Shown here: piece after piece, positions 31,615-39,810 of the stretch | Layout of the letters: every line of letters begins with the position of its first letter | Numbering within the stretch: position 1 is the stretch's first letter | Source of the DNA: Labilibaculum sp. K2S | GTDB lineage: Bacteria > Bacteroidota > Bacteroidia > Bacteroidales > Marinifilaceae | Assembly (NCBI RefSeq): GCF_030372765.1 | Contig: NZ_JAUCMW010000004.1 | Location: 1-64,000, forward strand | Length of the DNA: 64,000 bases | Direction of reading: 5' to 3' | Program-made: the position numbers and the translations under genes | The notes under the pieces: model-generated | Databases searched by the model: none | What the model was told of the DNA's origin: nothing | The model's input: only the letters and a program-made list of their open reading frames with translations

Positions 31615-33444
31615 TTAATTATCAACTCCCTTTCGGCAACCGTGTGTAAACTTAGGATCGTATAATAAAGATCTGTTTTTGCGGTTTCCAATGGCTTCAC
31701 CAACCACAATCATCACCGTTAAGGATAGTTTGTTTTCCTTCACAATTTTTGCCAGATCTTTCAATTCACCTCTCCAAATCTTTTCCTCTTTCCAGGTTAG
31801 TTTGTGACAAATGGCCACCGGTGTATTTTCCGGATATCCTTCCAATAAATCAGCCAGCAGTTTATCCACCAAAGTTACACTCAAAAACAAACAGATCGTG
31901 CTTTGGAATTTTGCGAACTCAGCCAATTGTTCTCTAGGTGGCATCGGTGTTCGGCCTTCCCCACGGGTCAGGATAATAGATTGAACCTTTTCTGGAATGG
32001 TAAATTGCGATTTCAAACGTGCAGCAGCAGCTTGAAAAGAGGAAATACCCGGAACAATTTCATAATCCATTTCGTGCTGATCGAAAAAGTTCATTTGCTC
32101 CTGAATCGCACCATAAATGCACGGATCACCTGTATGCAAACGCACAACCAATCCTCCTCTGTCGTAATGCTCCTTCATCACATCAAACTGCTCTTCGAGA
32201 GTTAAATCTGCCGAGTTTCTGATTACACAGGAAGCTTTTCCGTAATCGGTTAATTCCCTTGGCACCAAACTTCCGGCATATAAGATCAAATCGGCTCTTT
32301 TCAAAAGACTCTTGCCACGAACAGATATTAAATCGGGCGCCCCCGGACCCGCACCAACAATAAAAATCTCGCCTTTCCGCTCCTGTTTTGCATCCATGGC
32401 CAAAGCTAAAGTAAAATGCTTACCATTGGCATCAACATGCTTGCTCTTGGTCTGAAGCAGTGTTTTTGCACCGCTGGCAATCAATGCCGATGCCTCGGAT
32501 ACATTTACAGCTCCTACTTCACGATGCGCTGCCTCTGAATAGGAAACTTCACCTTCTTTCTCATTTAATTCTTCGGAAGAATAAGTAATGAACGATAAAT
32601 TAGTTGTCCCGCTGAATTGTTTGTAAGCCTCTTCGTTGGCCTTTACCGTGATGCTATGGATGCTTTTTAAGGATGTAAAAGCCAAGTGGTTCGCCTCAAA
32701 TCTGAATCTTAATTCCTTTTCAAAAGCTTCCACTCCAATTCCTTTTTGTGCACCAGTACCTACTACAATGCATTTAGGTCGGAAAAACAAACTTGGAATA
32801 ATCGTTTCGTACAAAGCTGGAGTCACAGCTATCAGCAAATCAAAATCTTCCTGTTTAATCTGATCAAATTGATAGAAAACCTCCACAAAATCAGGACAAA
32901 ATTCCTGCAAGCTTTGCGTTCCCTCGTTTTTCACCTCCAAAAGCAATGCTGTTTTCTTTTGATTCACAAAGGCTGCAATAAAATCATTCTCAGAAGTATT
33001 CTGATATTCATTCGTCCAGTCATATTTTTTGCCGAAGATATCCAATGGCCATACCTCCAATGTATCACTTGCTGTTGTAATTATTGCAGTACCATTGATA
33101 ATTTTAGCAATTTGCTGAGCGTACTCATTCGCACCACCTTTGTGTCCCGACAAAACCGACTGCACATATTTTCCATGCAAATCCATATTGATTACTGCCG
33201 GATCAATCGCTTTATTCTGGATAAAAGGAGCAATACTTCTTACGCAAATGCCCATAGCACCAATAAAAATTAACAAATCAGCTACCTGAAAAGATTCTGA
33301 AAGAAAATCTGGTAAAGAAATTATTTTATCGCTGCCCGGATATCCGGCAACGGAAACAATCGTACTCCCTTCCATTTTTGCAGCAATGCGTTCGGCAGTT
33401 GCTATAGCAAAACTGTTGTTGATAATGATGAATGTATTACTCAT
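31615..33444 (-). CDS. cbiG-cbiF: Fused CbiG and cobalt-precorrin-4 C11-methyltransferase
   Basis: A 609-residue fusion. The N-terminal half is CbiG, which opens the lactone of cobalt-precorrin-5A (LIFIGAMGICVRSIAPFI, SVLSGHKGGANEYAQQIA, and VVGTGAQKGIGVEAFEKEL). From about residue 360 comes CbiF/CobM, a SAM-dependent methyltransferase (FIVGAGPGAPDLISVRG, then VVRLHTGDPCIYGAIQEQM). The ATG at 33442-33444 (MSNTF) is chosen; an in-frame GTG 21 bases upstream is less likely. Second to last gene of the operon. Confidence 0.9.
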   Translation of the reverse strand: MSNTFIIINNSFAIATAERIAAKMEGSTIVSVAGYPGSDKIISLPDFLSESFQVADLLIFIGAMGICVRSIAPFIQNKAIDPAVINMDLHGKYVQSVLSGHKGGANEYAQQIAKIINGTAIITTASDTLEVWPLDIFGKKYDWTNEYQNTSENDFIAAFVNQKKTALLLEVKNEGTQSLQEFCPDFVEVFYQFDQIKQEDFDLLIAVTPALYETIIPSLFFRPKCIVVGTGAQKGIGVEAFEKELRFRFEANHLAFTSLKSIHSITVKANEEAYKQFSGTTNLSFITYSSEELNEKEGEVSYSEAAHREVGAVNVSEASALIASGAKTLLQTKSKHVDANGKHFTLALAMDAKQERKGEIFIVGAGPGAPDLISVRGKSLLKRADLILYAGSLVPRELTDYGKASCVIRNSADLTLEEQFDVMKEHYDRGGLVVRLHTGDPCIYGAIQEQMNFFDQHEMDYEIVPGISSFQAAAARLKSQFTIPEKVQSIILTRGEGRTPMPPREQLAEFAKFQSTICLFLSVTLVDKLLADLLEGYPENTPVAICHKLTWKEEKIWRGELKDLAKIVKENKLSLTVMIVVGEAIGNRKNRSLLYDPKFTHGCRKGVDN

Positions 33445-33462
33445 GTATTTATTTTTTTGACC

Positions 33463-33612
33463 CACAAAGGAAACTCTAAGTTTATCACAAAGTCACTCAA
33501 AGTATTTACTCCTTCAATAATTTTAATATCTTTTAATTAATGTCTCTTATTACACCACAAACTAATCATTCCTTTGTGCCGCTTCGTGCAGTACTTTCTG
33601 CTCCTTTGTGGT
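33463..33612. repeat. CACAAAG-type inverted repeat region
   Basis: CCCACAAAGG, ATCACAAAG and CAAAG on one side face TTCCTTTGTGCC, TTTGTGG and TGCTCCTTTGTGG on the other, with CACCACAAAC between them. A related arrangement occurs at 61203-61312. These are dispersed intergenic repeats frequent in the phylum. This one separates two cobalamin genes without breaking either. Confidence 0.5.
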
Positions 33613-34802
33613 TAATTCCTTTTTTTCGCCTGAAATATTACAATCGGGTTGTGATCATCTTGTTGCAGAATCATCTGATCGGTAATCTCCATTTTAAGTT
33701 CTTTTGCTGCCCGCAGAAAATCCTGCTTTGTTGCTTCACTAACGGCATTAAAAACCAGGATTCCATCATCGTGCAAAACGGCATGTAAACGATGCATCAT
33801 TTCATTTAATTTACCTCCGTGCCCGCCAATAAAAATCCGATCCGGACTTTTAATTGCAGACAAATCGATATTGAAAAAATCACCGTGAATACCTTCTATT
33901 CCGGGTACACAAAACTTTCGTTGATTCAATTTCAATAGCTCTTTGGATTCTTCCCTTCGCTCGAAAGCAGTTACCTGCAAATGTGGTGCAAACTGCTTGG
34001 CTTCAATGGAAACCGAACCCGTGCAATATCCTACATCCCAAAGATGTTTTGCATCATCCAATTCCAAAAATGAAATGGAATTCAATCGGATACTTCGCTT
34101 GGTAATCATCTTTGGCCTGCCTTCCAGAATGTGAAAATCTGCCTCGTGAATTCCCAGTGTCCGTTTGATCTCCCACTCCTGAATTAGAATCAGACAATTT
34201 GGATGAGCAAAGTCCTTATTAACAACCTCCTGCAATGAAATTTCTGTACAATATTGTTCTTCTCCTCCCAGTTTAGAACCTACAATCATCTTGTAATTGT
34301 CGAAACCGGCGTCCAGCATTCTTGCAGCAATTGTAGCCGGTGTTTTTTTCTTATCGGTAAGAACACCAATGCATTTTTTACCCCGAATCAATTCCTGATC
34401 CAGATTCACCCAATCTCTTCCGGTCAGGGTACAAATTGTCATTTCACCATAAGCCAATTGAAACTCATGTGCCAGCAACTGCAAACTGTTGAAATAAGGA
34501 TAAACCTTTATTTTTGCATCCGGAAAACGGCGTTTAATTGTATTCCCAATACCAAAAAAGAGAGGATCTCCGGAAGCAATCACCACAATGGGTTCATGAA
34601 TCTGTTCATAAACCAAAAAGCTCCCCTCCAAAGGAACCACTACATCAATCCATTTTGCATTTTCAGGCAGATAAGAAGCAACCAAATCTCTGTGGCGCTT
34701 TCCTCCCGAAAAATAGTGATGTTTTTGCAGCACCTCCTTAACCTCCCCAGAAAGGCTCACTTCCATTCGATCCGGTATTCCAATGATGTGAAAATTAAAC
34801 AT
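33612..34802 (-). CDS. cbiE-cbiT: Precorrin-6Y methyltransferase CbiE/CbiT (CobL-like)
   Basis: A 396-residue two-domain enzyme. N-terminal CbiE tetrapyrrole methylase (NFHIIGIPDRMEVSL, VVIASGDPLFFGIGNTIKR). C-terminal CbiT from about residue 206 (ITKRSIRLNSISFLELDD, then LWDVGYCTGSVSIEAKQFA and RIFIGGHGGKLNEMMHRL). It methylates C5 and C15 and decarboxylates the ring, giving precorrin-8. The start overlaps the end of the upstream fusion gene by 8 bases, indicating translational coupling. Confidence 0.92.
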   Translation of the reverse strand: MFNFHIIGIPDRMEVSLSGEVKEVLQKHHYFSGGKRHRDLVASYLPENAKWIDVVVPLEGSFLVYEQIHEPIVVIASGDPLFFGIGNTIKRRFPDAKIKVYPYFNSLQLLAHEFQLAYGEMTICTLTGRDWVNLDQELIRGKKCIGVLTDKKKTPATIAARMLDAGFDNYKMIVGSKLGGEEQYCTEISLQEVVNKDFAHPNCLILIQEWEIKRTLGIHEADFHILEGRPKMITKRSIRLNSISFLELDDAKHLWDVGYCTGSVSIEAKQFAPHLQVTAFERREESKELLKLNQRKFCVPGIEGIHGDFFNIDLSAIKSPDRIFIGGHGGKLNEMMHRLHAVLHDDGILVFNAVSEATKQDFLRAAKELKMEITDQMILQQDDHNPIVIFQAKKRN

Positions 34803-36198
34803 CTCTTCCGGGTTTTAAATCGTAAGCATCTTCCAAACTTAGAATGGCATTCACAATGGTTGCTGCCAAGGTAGAACCGCCTTTTCGTCCCTCAACAATA
34901 ACAGCAGGTAATTCGCAAAAGCTTTTCACTCTGTGTTTTGATTCTTTTACATTTACAAATCCAACCGGAGCTGCTATGATCCCGGCTGGTTGAATGTTTT
35001 TACTTCTCATCAAATCTGTCAATTCAATCAATGCTGTTGGTGCATTTCCAAACACATAAAGTGCCTCAGGATGCTCCTCTACAGCCAAACGAATTCCCGC
35101 CTGAGTTCTGGTAATACCATGTTTTTCGGACAATTCCATAGTTCGGGGATCGTGCAAATAACATTTGATCTCAACACCCATTCTCTCGCAGGCTTTTTTG
35201 CGAATTCCCGACTGAACCATGGTAACATCGGTAATGATTACACCTCCTTTTTGGAGGTATTCATTCAATTTTGGTGCTGCATTGTTCTGTACTTTCAAAA
35301 TCTCAGTCAATTCAAAATCTGCGGAGGTATGAATGCAATGCAAAAGAATCCATTTCGTTTCCAAGGGCAAATCCATTTCTTTCAATTTTGCAGCAATGGT
35401 TCTAAAACTTTCCTGCATAATTAATGGTCCCGGTCTTCCCTCCTGTTCTTCTTTATTGTAGTATCCACGAGGTGTAATAAACCGATCACCTGAAACATAG
35501 CTCTGTGAATTCCCAACAATTACAAGCGAGAACATATCTACCATTTCAGGATCAAAATCGCGTAAGTTTGTCAAGGTAATTTGTTCTTCGGCACGAGCCA
35601 CCTGGCGCACAACGGCAACAGGTGTAGTATCTTCTCTCTCTTCTAAAAACAGTTCTCGTAAACGATACAGCTGCCAATATCTTTTATTGCTTTTCGGATT
35701 GTAAATTGCAGTTACGAAATCGCCCATAGCGGCTGCCTTTATTCTCTTCTCGATCAAAGCATAACTGGTGAGTAAATCCGACAAGGAAAGAATGACCAAA
35801 TCGTGACTAAGCGGAGCTCCCAATTTTGCTGCTGCCGCCTGAAAAGCTGAAATCCCGGGTATAACTTTTAGCTCTACTTTCGATTGCGTTTTCTCAGCCA
35901 TTTCGAAAACAAGCGAAGCCATTCCGTAAATTCCGGCATCTCCCGAGCTGATCACAACAACATCTTTTCCTGTTTCAGCCAATTCAAAAGCTTTTTCGGC
36001 GCGTTGCACTTCCTGACGCATTCCCGTATCCATACATTCTGTTCCCTCTTTCAGGAATGATTCTATGAACTGAAAATAATATTTGTATCCGATCACCACA
36101 TCGGCTTCTCTTATTGCATCTATTGCTGGATTTAAAAACAGATCCGGACTTCCCGGCCCAAGGCCTGCAACGGTTATTTTTCCTGGTATATTTGACAT
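34795..36198 (-). CDS. cbiH-cbiC: Fused precorrin-3B C17-methyltransferase and CbiC
   Basis: A 467-residue fusion. Residues 1-240 are CbiH/CobJ (ITVAGLGPGSPDLFLNPAI, VISSGDAGIYGMASLVFEM, FVTAIYNPKSNKRYWQL). Residues 255-467 are CbiC/CobH, the precorrin-8 methylmutase (HCIHTSADFELTEILKVQ, then VITDVTMVQSGIRKKACER and NAPTALIELTDLM, with the catalytic His in HCIHTS). Ring contraction and methyl migration are thus carried on one chain. It follows cbiL by 6 bases. Confidence 0.92.
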   Translation of the reverse strand: MSNIPGKITVAGLGPGSPDLFLNPAIDAIREADVVIGYKYYFQFIESFLKEGTECMDTGMRQEVQRAEKAFELAETGKDVVVISSGDAGIYGMASLVFEMAEKTQSKVELKVIPGISAFQAAAAKLGAPLSHDLVILSLSDLLTSYALIEKRIKAAAMGDFVTAIYNPKSNKRYWQLYRLRELFLEEREDTTPVAVVRQVARAEEQITLTNLRDFDPEMVDMFSLVIVGNSQSYVSGDRFITPRGYYNKEEQEGRPGPLIMQESFRTIAAKLKEMDLPLETKWILLHCIHTSADFELTEILKVQNNAAPKLNEYLQKGGVIITDVTMVQSGIRKKACERMGVEIKCYLHDPRTMELSEKHGITRTQAGIRLAVEEHPEALYVFGNAPTALIELTDLMRSKNIQPAGIIAAPVGFVNVKESKHRVKSFCELPAVIVEGRKGGSTLAATIVNAILSLEDAYDLKPGRDV

Positions 36199-36204
36199 GA
36201 TATA

Positions 36205-36918
36205 TTATTTATTTCCGTAAAAAATTAAAATGGCGAAGTATGGAATCTTCCTGTCGTTCAAACATTCCATATTGGTGCAGGTAAACTGCTTCCAGGTTCC
36301 TAAATATTCACCATAAAAAAACTTCAGATCACGATTTTGAATGAACTCTTTAATCCAACCACGCACTTTCGATATTTTCATCAAAACTACAGTTTGGTTC
36401 TGACTCAAAAGATTTTGCAGCTCTTCTTCATCCTCTATATCCGGCGCTACCAGTAGTTTGTCATTTTGAGTGCAAAGTGGCAACTGCCCCACCGAACTAC
36501 CCAATATAAAAGCCGGAACTCCTGGAATCATCTCAAAATCAACACAATTCTTCCTGAAATCTTCAAGTAAATAGGAAAACGTGCTGAAAAATGAAATATC
36601 TCCTTCACTCACCACTGCTACTTGTTTGCCTTCTTTAACATCCTTCTGAACTTTCAGAAACAAGTCTGCATATGCTTTTTCTGCCGCCGATCGATCCTTG
36701 CTCATCGGCACTGTAATCGGAACAAACTTGTTCTCCTCTACATCCAATTGTTTCAAAATCACCAATGAAAAACTATCCTGATTTCCTTTTGATGATTGCG
36801 TTGCCGGATAGTAAATCTTCTCTGATTTCTTTAAACAATTCAAAGCTTTCATCGTTATTAACTCAGGATCTCCAGGGCCTAAGGCCACTCCAAACACTTT
36901 ACCTCTTTCACTTATCAT
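36205..36918 (-). CDS. cbiL: Precorrin-2 C20-methyltransferase
   Basis: A 237-residue SAM-dependent tetrapyrrole methylase: VFGVALGPGDPELITMKALN at the N-terminus, then YPATQSSKGNQDSFSLVI, VAVVSEGDISFFSTFSYL and MIPGVPAFILGSSVG. It commits precorrin-2 to the corrin pathway. First clear enzyme after the riboswitch, so it is the natural head of the operon. Confidence 0.92.
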   Translation of the reverse strand: MISERGKVFGVALGPGDPELITMKALNCLKKSEKIYYPATQSSKGNQDSFSLVILKQLDVEENKFVPITVPMSKDRSAAEKAYADLFLKVQKDVKEGKQVAVVSEGDISFFSTFSYLLEDFRKNCVDFEMIPGVPAFILGSSVGQLPLCTQNDKLLVAPDIEDEEELQNLLSQNQTVVLMKISKVRGWIKEFIQNRDLKFFYGEYLGTWKQFTCTNMECLNDRKIPYFAILIFYGNK

Positions 36919-37006
36919 GCTATCTTATTTTTAAAGGGTTCAAACGGATGTTTGCCTTTAATTTATGAGTACATCAATTCTGACCTGTTGTGAACAACAA
37001 GCTGAA

Positions 37007-37240
37007 TTATTGAATTGTATTAATTGAGAATAGAAATTGACTCCAAAAATTAAAATTTTGCAAGCTGCATTTTTCAGCCTTCGCTTCTTTAATTAATTTG
37101 GGTTTCAGCCAGTTCGTTTTATCAAAAAACGAGATGAACAGAGAGCCATCTTTAGCTGATTTAAAATTGGAAAATTGGTTCCGCAATAACGAACCACGCA
37201 TTATATGCCCCGTAGGCATACATTTAATAATTTTCTTCAT
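37007..37240 (-). CDS. Hypothetical small frame between riboswitch and cbiL
   Basis: A 77-residue frame (MKKIIKCMPTGHIMRGSLLR and so on, ending FLFSINTIQ) begins 49 bases after the riboswitch end and stops 88 bases before cbiL. The sequence matches no family I know. Its position on the same transcript is the only argument for it; composition is ambiguous. It may be leader RNA and not a gene. Confidence 0.3.
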   Translation of the reverse strand: MKKIIKCMPTGHIMRGSLLRNQFSNFKSAKDGSLFISFFDKTNWLKPKLIKEAKAEKCSLQNFNFWSQFLFSINTIQ

Positions 37241-37284
37241 AATCTTACTTTTAGTCCCGAAAGTGTCGATTAAACAAAATTGCT

Positions 37285-37440
37285 TTTAGGCAGGTCTTCT
37301 GACTTTCTCCCTCTTGTTGCGCCTTCCCATATCTTCCATAAGATACAGTGGCATCATGCAACAGAGTTTGGTATAGAGATTACAGCTGCGGGTACAGTTC
37401 CGGACTCAAACCGGATTCCCTCTTTAATATTACATCAAGT
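37285..37440 (-). ncRNA. Cobalamin (adenosylcobalamin-type) riboswitch
   Basis: Read on the minus strand, the class signatures appear in order: GGGAATCCGGTTTGAG, TCCGGAACTGTACCCGCAG, then GATGCCACTG, GGGAAGGC, and the closing box AGTCAGAAGACCTGCC. All are the conserved parts of the B12 riboswitch, with the B12 box GCCACTG. It lies ahead of the cbiL operon, so binding of cobalamin should lower expression. Confidence 0.95.
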
Positions 37441-37465
37441 GATATGATATTGCCAAATCGCGAAA

Positions 37466-37473
37466 CAAATGTA
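37466..37473 (-). promoter_or_regulatory. -7 promoter element of the cobalamin operon
   Basis: TACATTTG on the minus strand (CAAATGTA on plus) fits TAnnTTTG and lies about 30 bases before the riboswitch's first conserved box, the right place for its transcription start. Confidence 0.55.
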
Positions 37474-37635
37474 TCAATATTAATTCAGGATACTAACAAT
37501 CTATTTTATGAATGTAAAAAACCAAAGCAAACTAACCATCATTAAACACTGATTGTCAAACCAATAATAAATATAGTGAGATCTTATTTCTGTCTAAAAA
37601 CATAAAGAACAAGAAATTTTCAGATCATAAAAAAA

Positions 37636-37667
37636 CACCCCAAATGTTATACCGAACATTTGGGGTG
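37636..37667 (-). terminator. Intrinsic terminator after the acyl-CoA ligase gene
   Basis: CACCCCAAATGTT and AACATTTGGGGTG are perfectly complementary (13 bp) around a 6-base loop. On the minus strand the stem is followed by TTTTTTT. It lies 30 bases after the ligase stop. Confidence 0.85.
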
Positions 37668-37697
37668 CAATTTATTTTGAAGAAGTTTATTTTGTTT

Positions 37698-39341
37698 CTA
37701 ATGGTATAGAAATCGTTTTATTTTATGTGTTGCAGTTTTTTGAAATGGATCAATTTGGGCGATCACCAACTGAACCTGCGAGAATTTATTCACACGTGAA
37801 TTCACATAAACTTGTAATTCCTGCATTAACTCATCAACAGTATCATCTACATAACCCCCCACCTCTTTTTTAAGATGTTGATATTGATGTTCCAATTCCT
37901 CGTAATTAAAATGAACCATTGCCACCAATTTTCCTTTCTGTTCAATAACAACAGACTCTATTACATGTTTAAAGTTATTGATTACCGATTCTATTTCTTC
38001 CGGATAAATGTTTTCTCCACTTGATCCAACAATCATATTCTTCAATCGACCTTCGATATATAAATAATTGTCTTTATCCATTTTTGCCAAGTCTCCGGTT
38101 TTAAACCAGCCGTCCTCTGTGAGGACTTCTTTGGTTTTCTCCGGCTCTTTGTAGTAGCCCATCATCACATTATCCCCTTTTGTCCAGACTTCACCAATCT
38201 GAGTAACAGGATCTGGATTATTGATTTTCAACTCAACTCCGACTAAAGCAGGCCCTGTAGATTGAAATTTAGTAATTGCCGGACCACATCCAGCAATTAA
38301 CGGTGCTGTTTCTGTCAATCCATAACCAATGGCATAGGGAAACTTTGCTTCACGCAAAAATAGTTCAACCTGAGAATTCAATTTAGCTCCGCCAATACCA
38401 AAAAAAGTTAATTTACCACCAAAGGTTTCCATTAATTTTTTCCCGGCAATTGCATTCAGCTTTTTGCGAAAAAAAGGAATTTTATATAAATATTTGGTAA
38501 CGACTTTCCCATTAATCGACGGCAAAATCTTACCCCGATAAATCTTCTCGATAATCAATGGAACCGAAAACATGATGGTTGGCCGCACTTCTTTAAATGC
38601 CGACATTAATAATGAAGGCACCGGAGCTTTTCCCAGATAATAGATACAGGAACCGGCAATCATAGGAATCACATACCCCAATGTATTTTCATAAGTGTGC
38701 GACAAAGGTAAAATTGAAAGAAAACGATCCGTTTCATCTATAGGATGGATTGTTTTTGACCGAATAGCATTGGAGCAAATATTTTTATGAGACAACATAA
38801 CACCTTTAGAGTTGCCTGTCGTTCCAGACGTATAAATAATTGCAGCCATATCATCCTCACAAACCTGATAATCCTGTTTTGGTTTTTCAGAAAGATCAAA
38901 TTTAGGCGAAAATTCATTTGCATGAATTAAATTGAAATCTTCAATTGAAATCTTCGATTGTAAAGTTTCAATTTTAAGGTTTTCAATTTTAGAACGTAAA
39001 CCTGTCGAAACAAAAACAGCTTTTGCTTCTGAATGTCTTAAAATATTTTCGATCTCAAACTGACTAAAATCGGGTAACATCGGAACTACAACTGCCCCCA
39101 TAAAAGTCGTTGCATAGTAGACCATTCCCCAATTGGGCATGTTGGTACTCAAAAGAGCAATTTTATCACCCGGTTTAATTTCTAGTTTCTCGAAAAATGC
39201 AAGCAAGGCATGAATATTTGCATAAACCTCATTATAAGTAAAAGGAGTTTGCCCTACAAGAGCCATTGCATTACAGTTGCCGAATTTCGCTGCAGTTTCT
39301 GTAAAAAGTGCAGGAAATGTTAAACTTTTATACTGTTTCAT
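37698..39341 (-). CDS. Long-chain fatty acid-CoA ligase (AMP-binding)
   Basis: A 547-residue adenylate-forming enzyme. The P-loop motif is AAIIYTSGTTGNSKGVMLSH near residue 175. Other motifs are the gate YGLTETAPLIAG, then GDLAKMDKDNYLYIEGRLK (hinge) and GSSGENIYPEEIE. The catalytic Lys is probably in KTATHKIKRFL at the C-terminus. It activates fatty acids to acyl-CoA via acyl-AMP. Standalone gene with its own terminator. Confidence 0.9.
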   Translation of the reverse strand: MKQYKSLTFPALFTETAAKFGNCNAMALVGQTPFTYNEVYANIHALLAFFEKLEIKPGDKIALLSTNMPNWGMVYYATTFMGAVVVPMLPDFSQFEIENILRHSEAKAVFVSTGLRSKIENLKIETLQSKISIEDFNLIHANEFSPKFDLSEKPKQDYQVCEDDMAAIIYTSGTTGNSKGVMLSHKNICSNAIRSKTIHPIDETDRFLSILPLSHTYENTLGYVIPMIAGSCIYYLGKAPVPSLLMSAFKEVRPTIMFSVPLIIEKIYRGKILPSINGKVVTKYLYKIPFFRKKLNAIAGKKLMETFGGKLTFFGIGGAKLNSQVELFLREAKFPYAIGYGLTETAPLIAGCGPAITKFQSTGPALVGVELKINNPDPVTQIGEVWTKGDNVMMGYYKEPEKTKEVLTEDGWFKTGDLAKMDKDNYLYIEGRLKNMIVGSSGENIYPEEIESVINNFKHVIESVVIEQKGKLVAMVHFNYEELEHQYQHLKKEVGGYVDDTVDELMQELQVYVNSRVNKFSQVQLVIAQIDPFQKTATHKIKRFLYH

Positions 39342-39618
39342 TATGGTTTTATTTGTCCGTTGCAGCTCAATATTAAGGTTGAATTAACACAAACTACATA
39401 TGCAAGTTATAAAAAAAACAACATTGGTATTCAATTTTCACCAAATAGCTTAATCGACTGTATTTACATCAAACAAATAGTATTCTACCCAGACTCCTGT
39501 AAATAAGTATCTTGACATATCTTGTACTTCACTGCAACACTAAAATAATTCCACTTCATGAATCCTGAAATAATTCTTTTTTTAATACATAGAAGGCTCC
39601 AAATCTTAACCTGTATCA
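39342..39618. other. Intergenic stretch without recognised genes
   Basis: AT-rich DNA between the ligase gene's start and the Tat-signal remnant. No -7 box at a sensible distance from the ligase start was clear to me, and no repeat or coding pattern was found. Confidence 0.4.
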
Positions 39619-39705
39619 ATGAAACGTCGTCAGTTTATCTCTTTATCTGCTCTTGGTGCAAGTTCAATTACCGGATTTGGCTTACGAGTCAGCCACAAAA
39701 CATAG
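39619..39705 (+). pseudogene. Orphan Tat signal peptide (28 residues)
   Basis: The frame MKRRQFISLSALGASSITGF then GLRVSHKT stop has the twin-arginine motif RRQFISLSALGA that begins Tat-exported cofactor proteins of this phylum. Nothing mature follows: after the stop the sequence is AT-rich and non-coding up to the kinase gene. It is most likely the 5' stub of a deleted Tat-exported enzyme. Confidence 0.55.
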
Positions 39706-39810
39706 AAAATATCCTGAGTTTTATTCTACTATCATGTAGTAAAATATTTTAATAGGAAATAGAATCGGGAGATAAGACAGAAATATTTGATCACGAATGA
39801 TTCTTTCTTT

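Noticed and set aside
37285..37440. Possible protein frame across the riboswitch (plus strand)
   Set aside because: All conserved boxes of the B12 riboswitch are present in order on the minus strand; the plus-strand frames are incidental.
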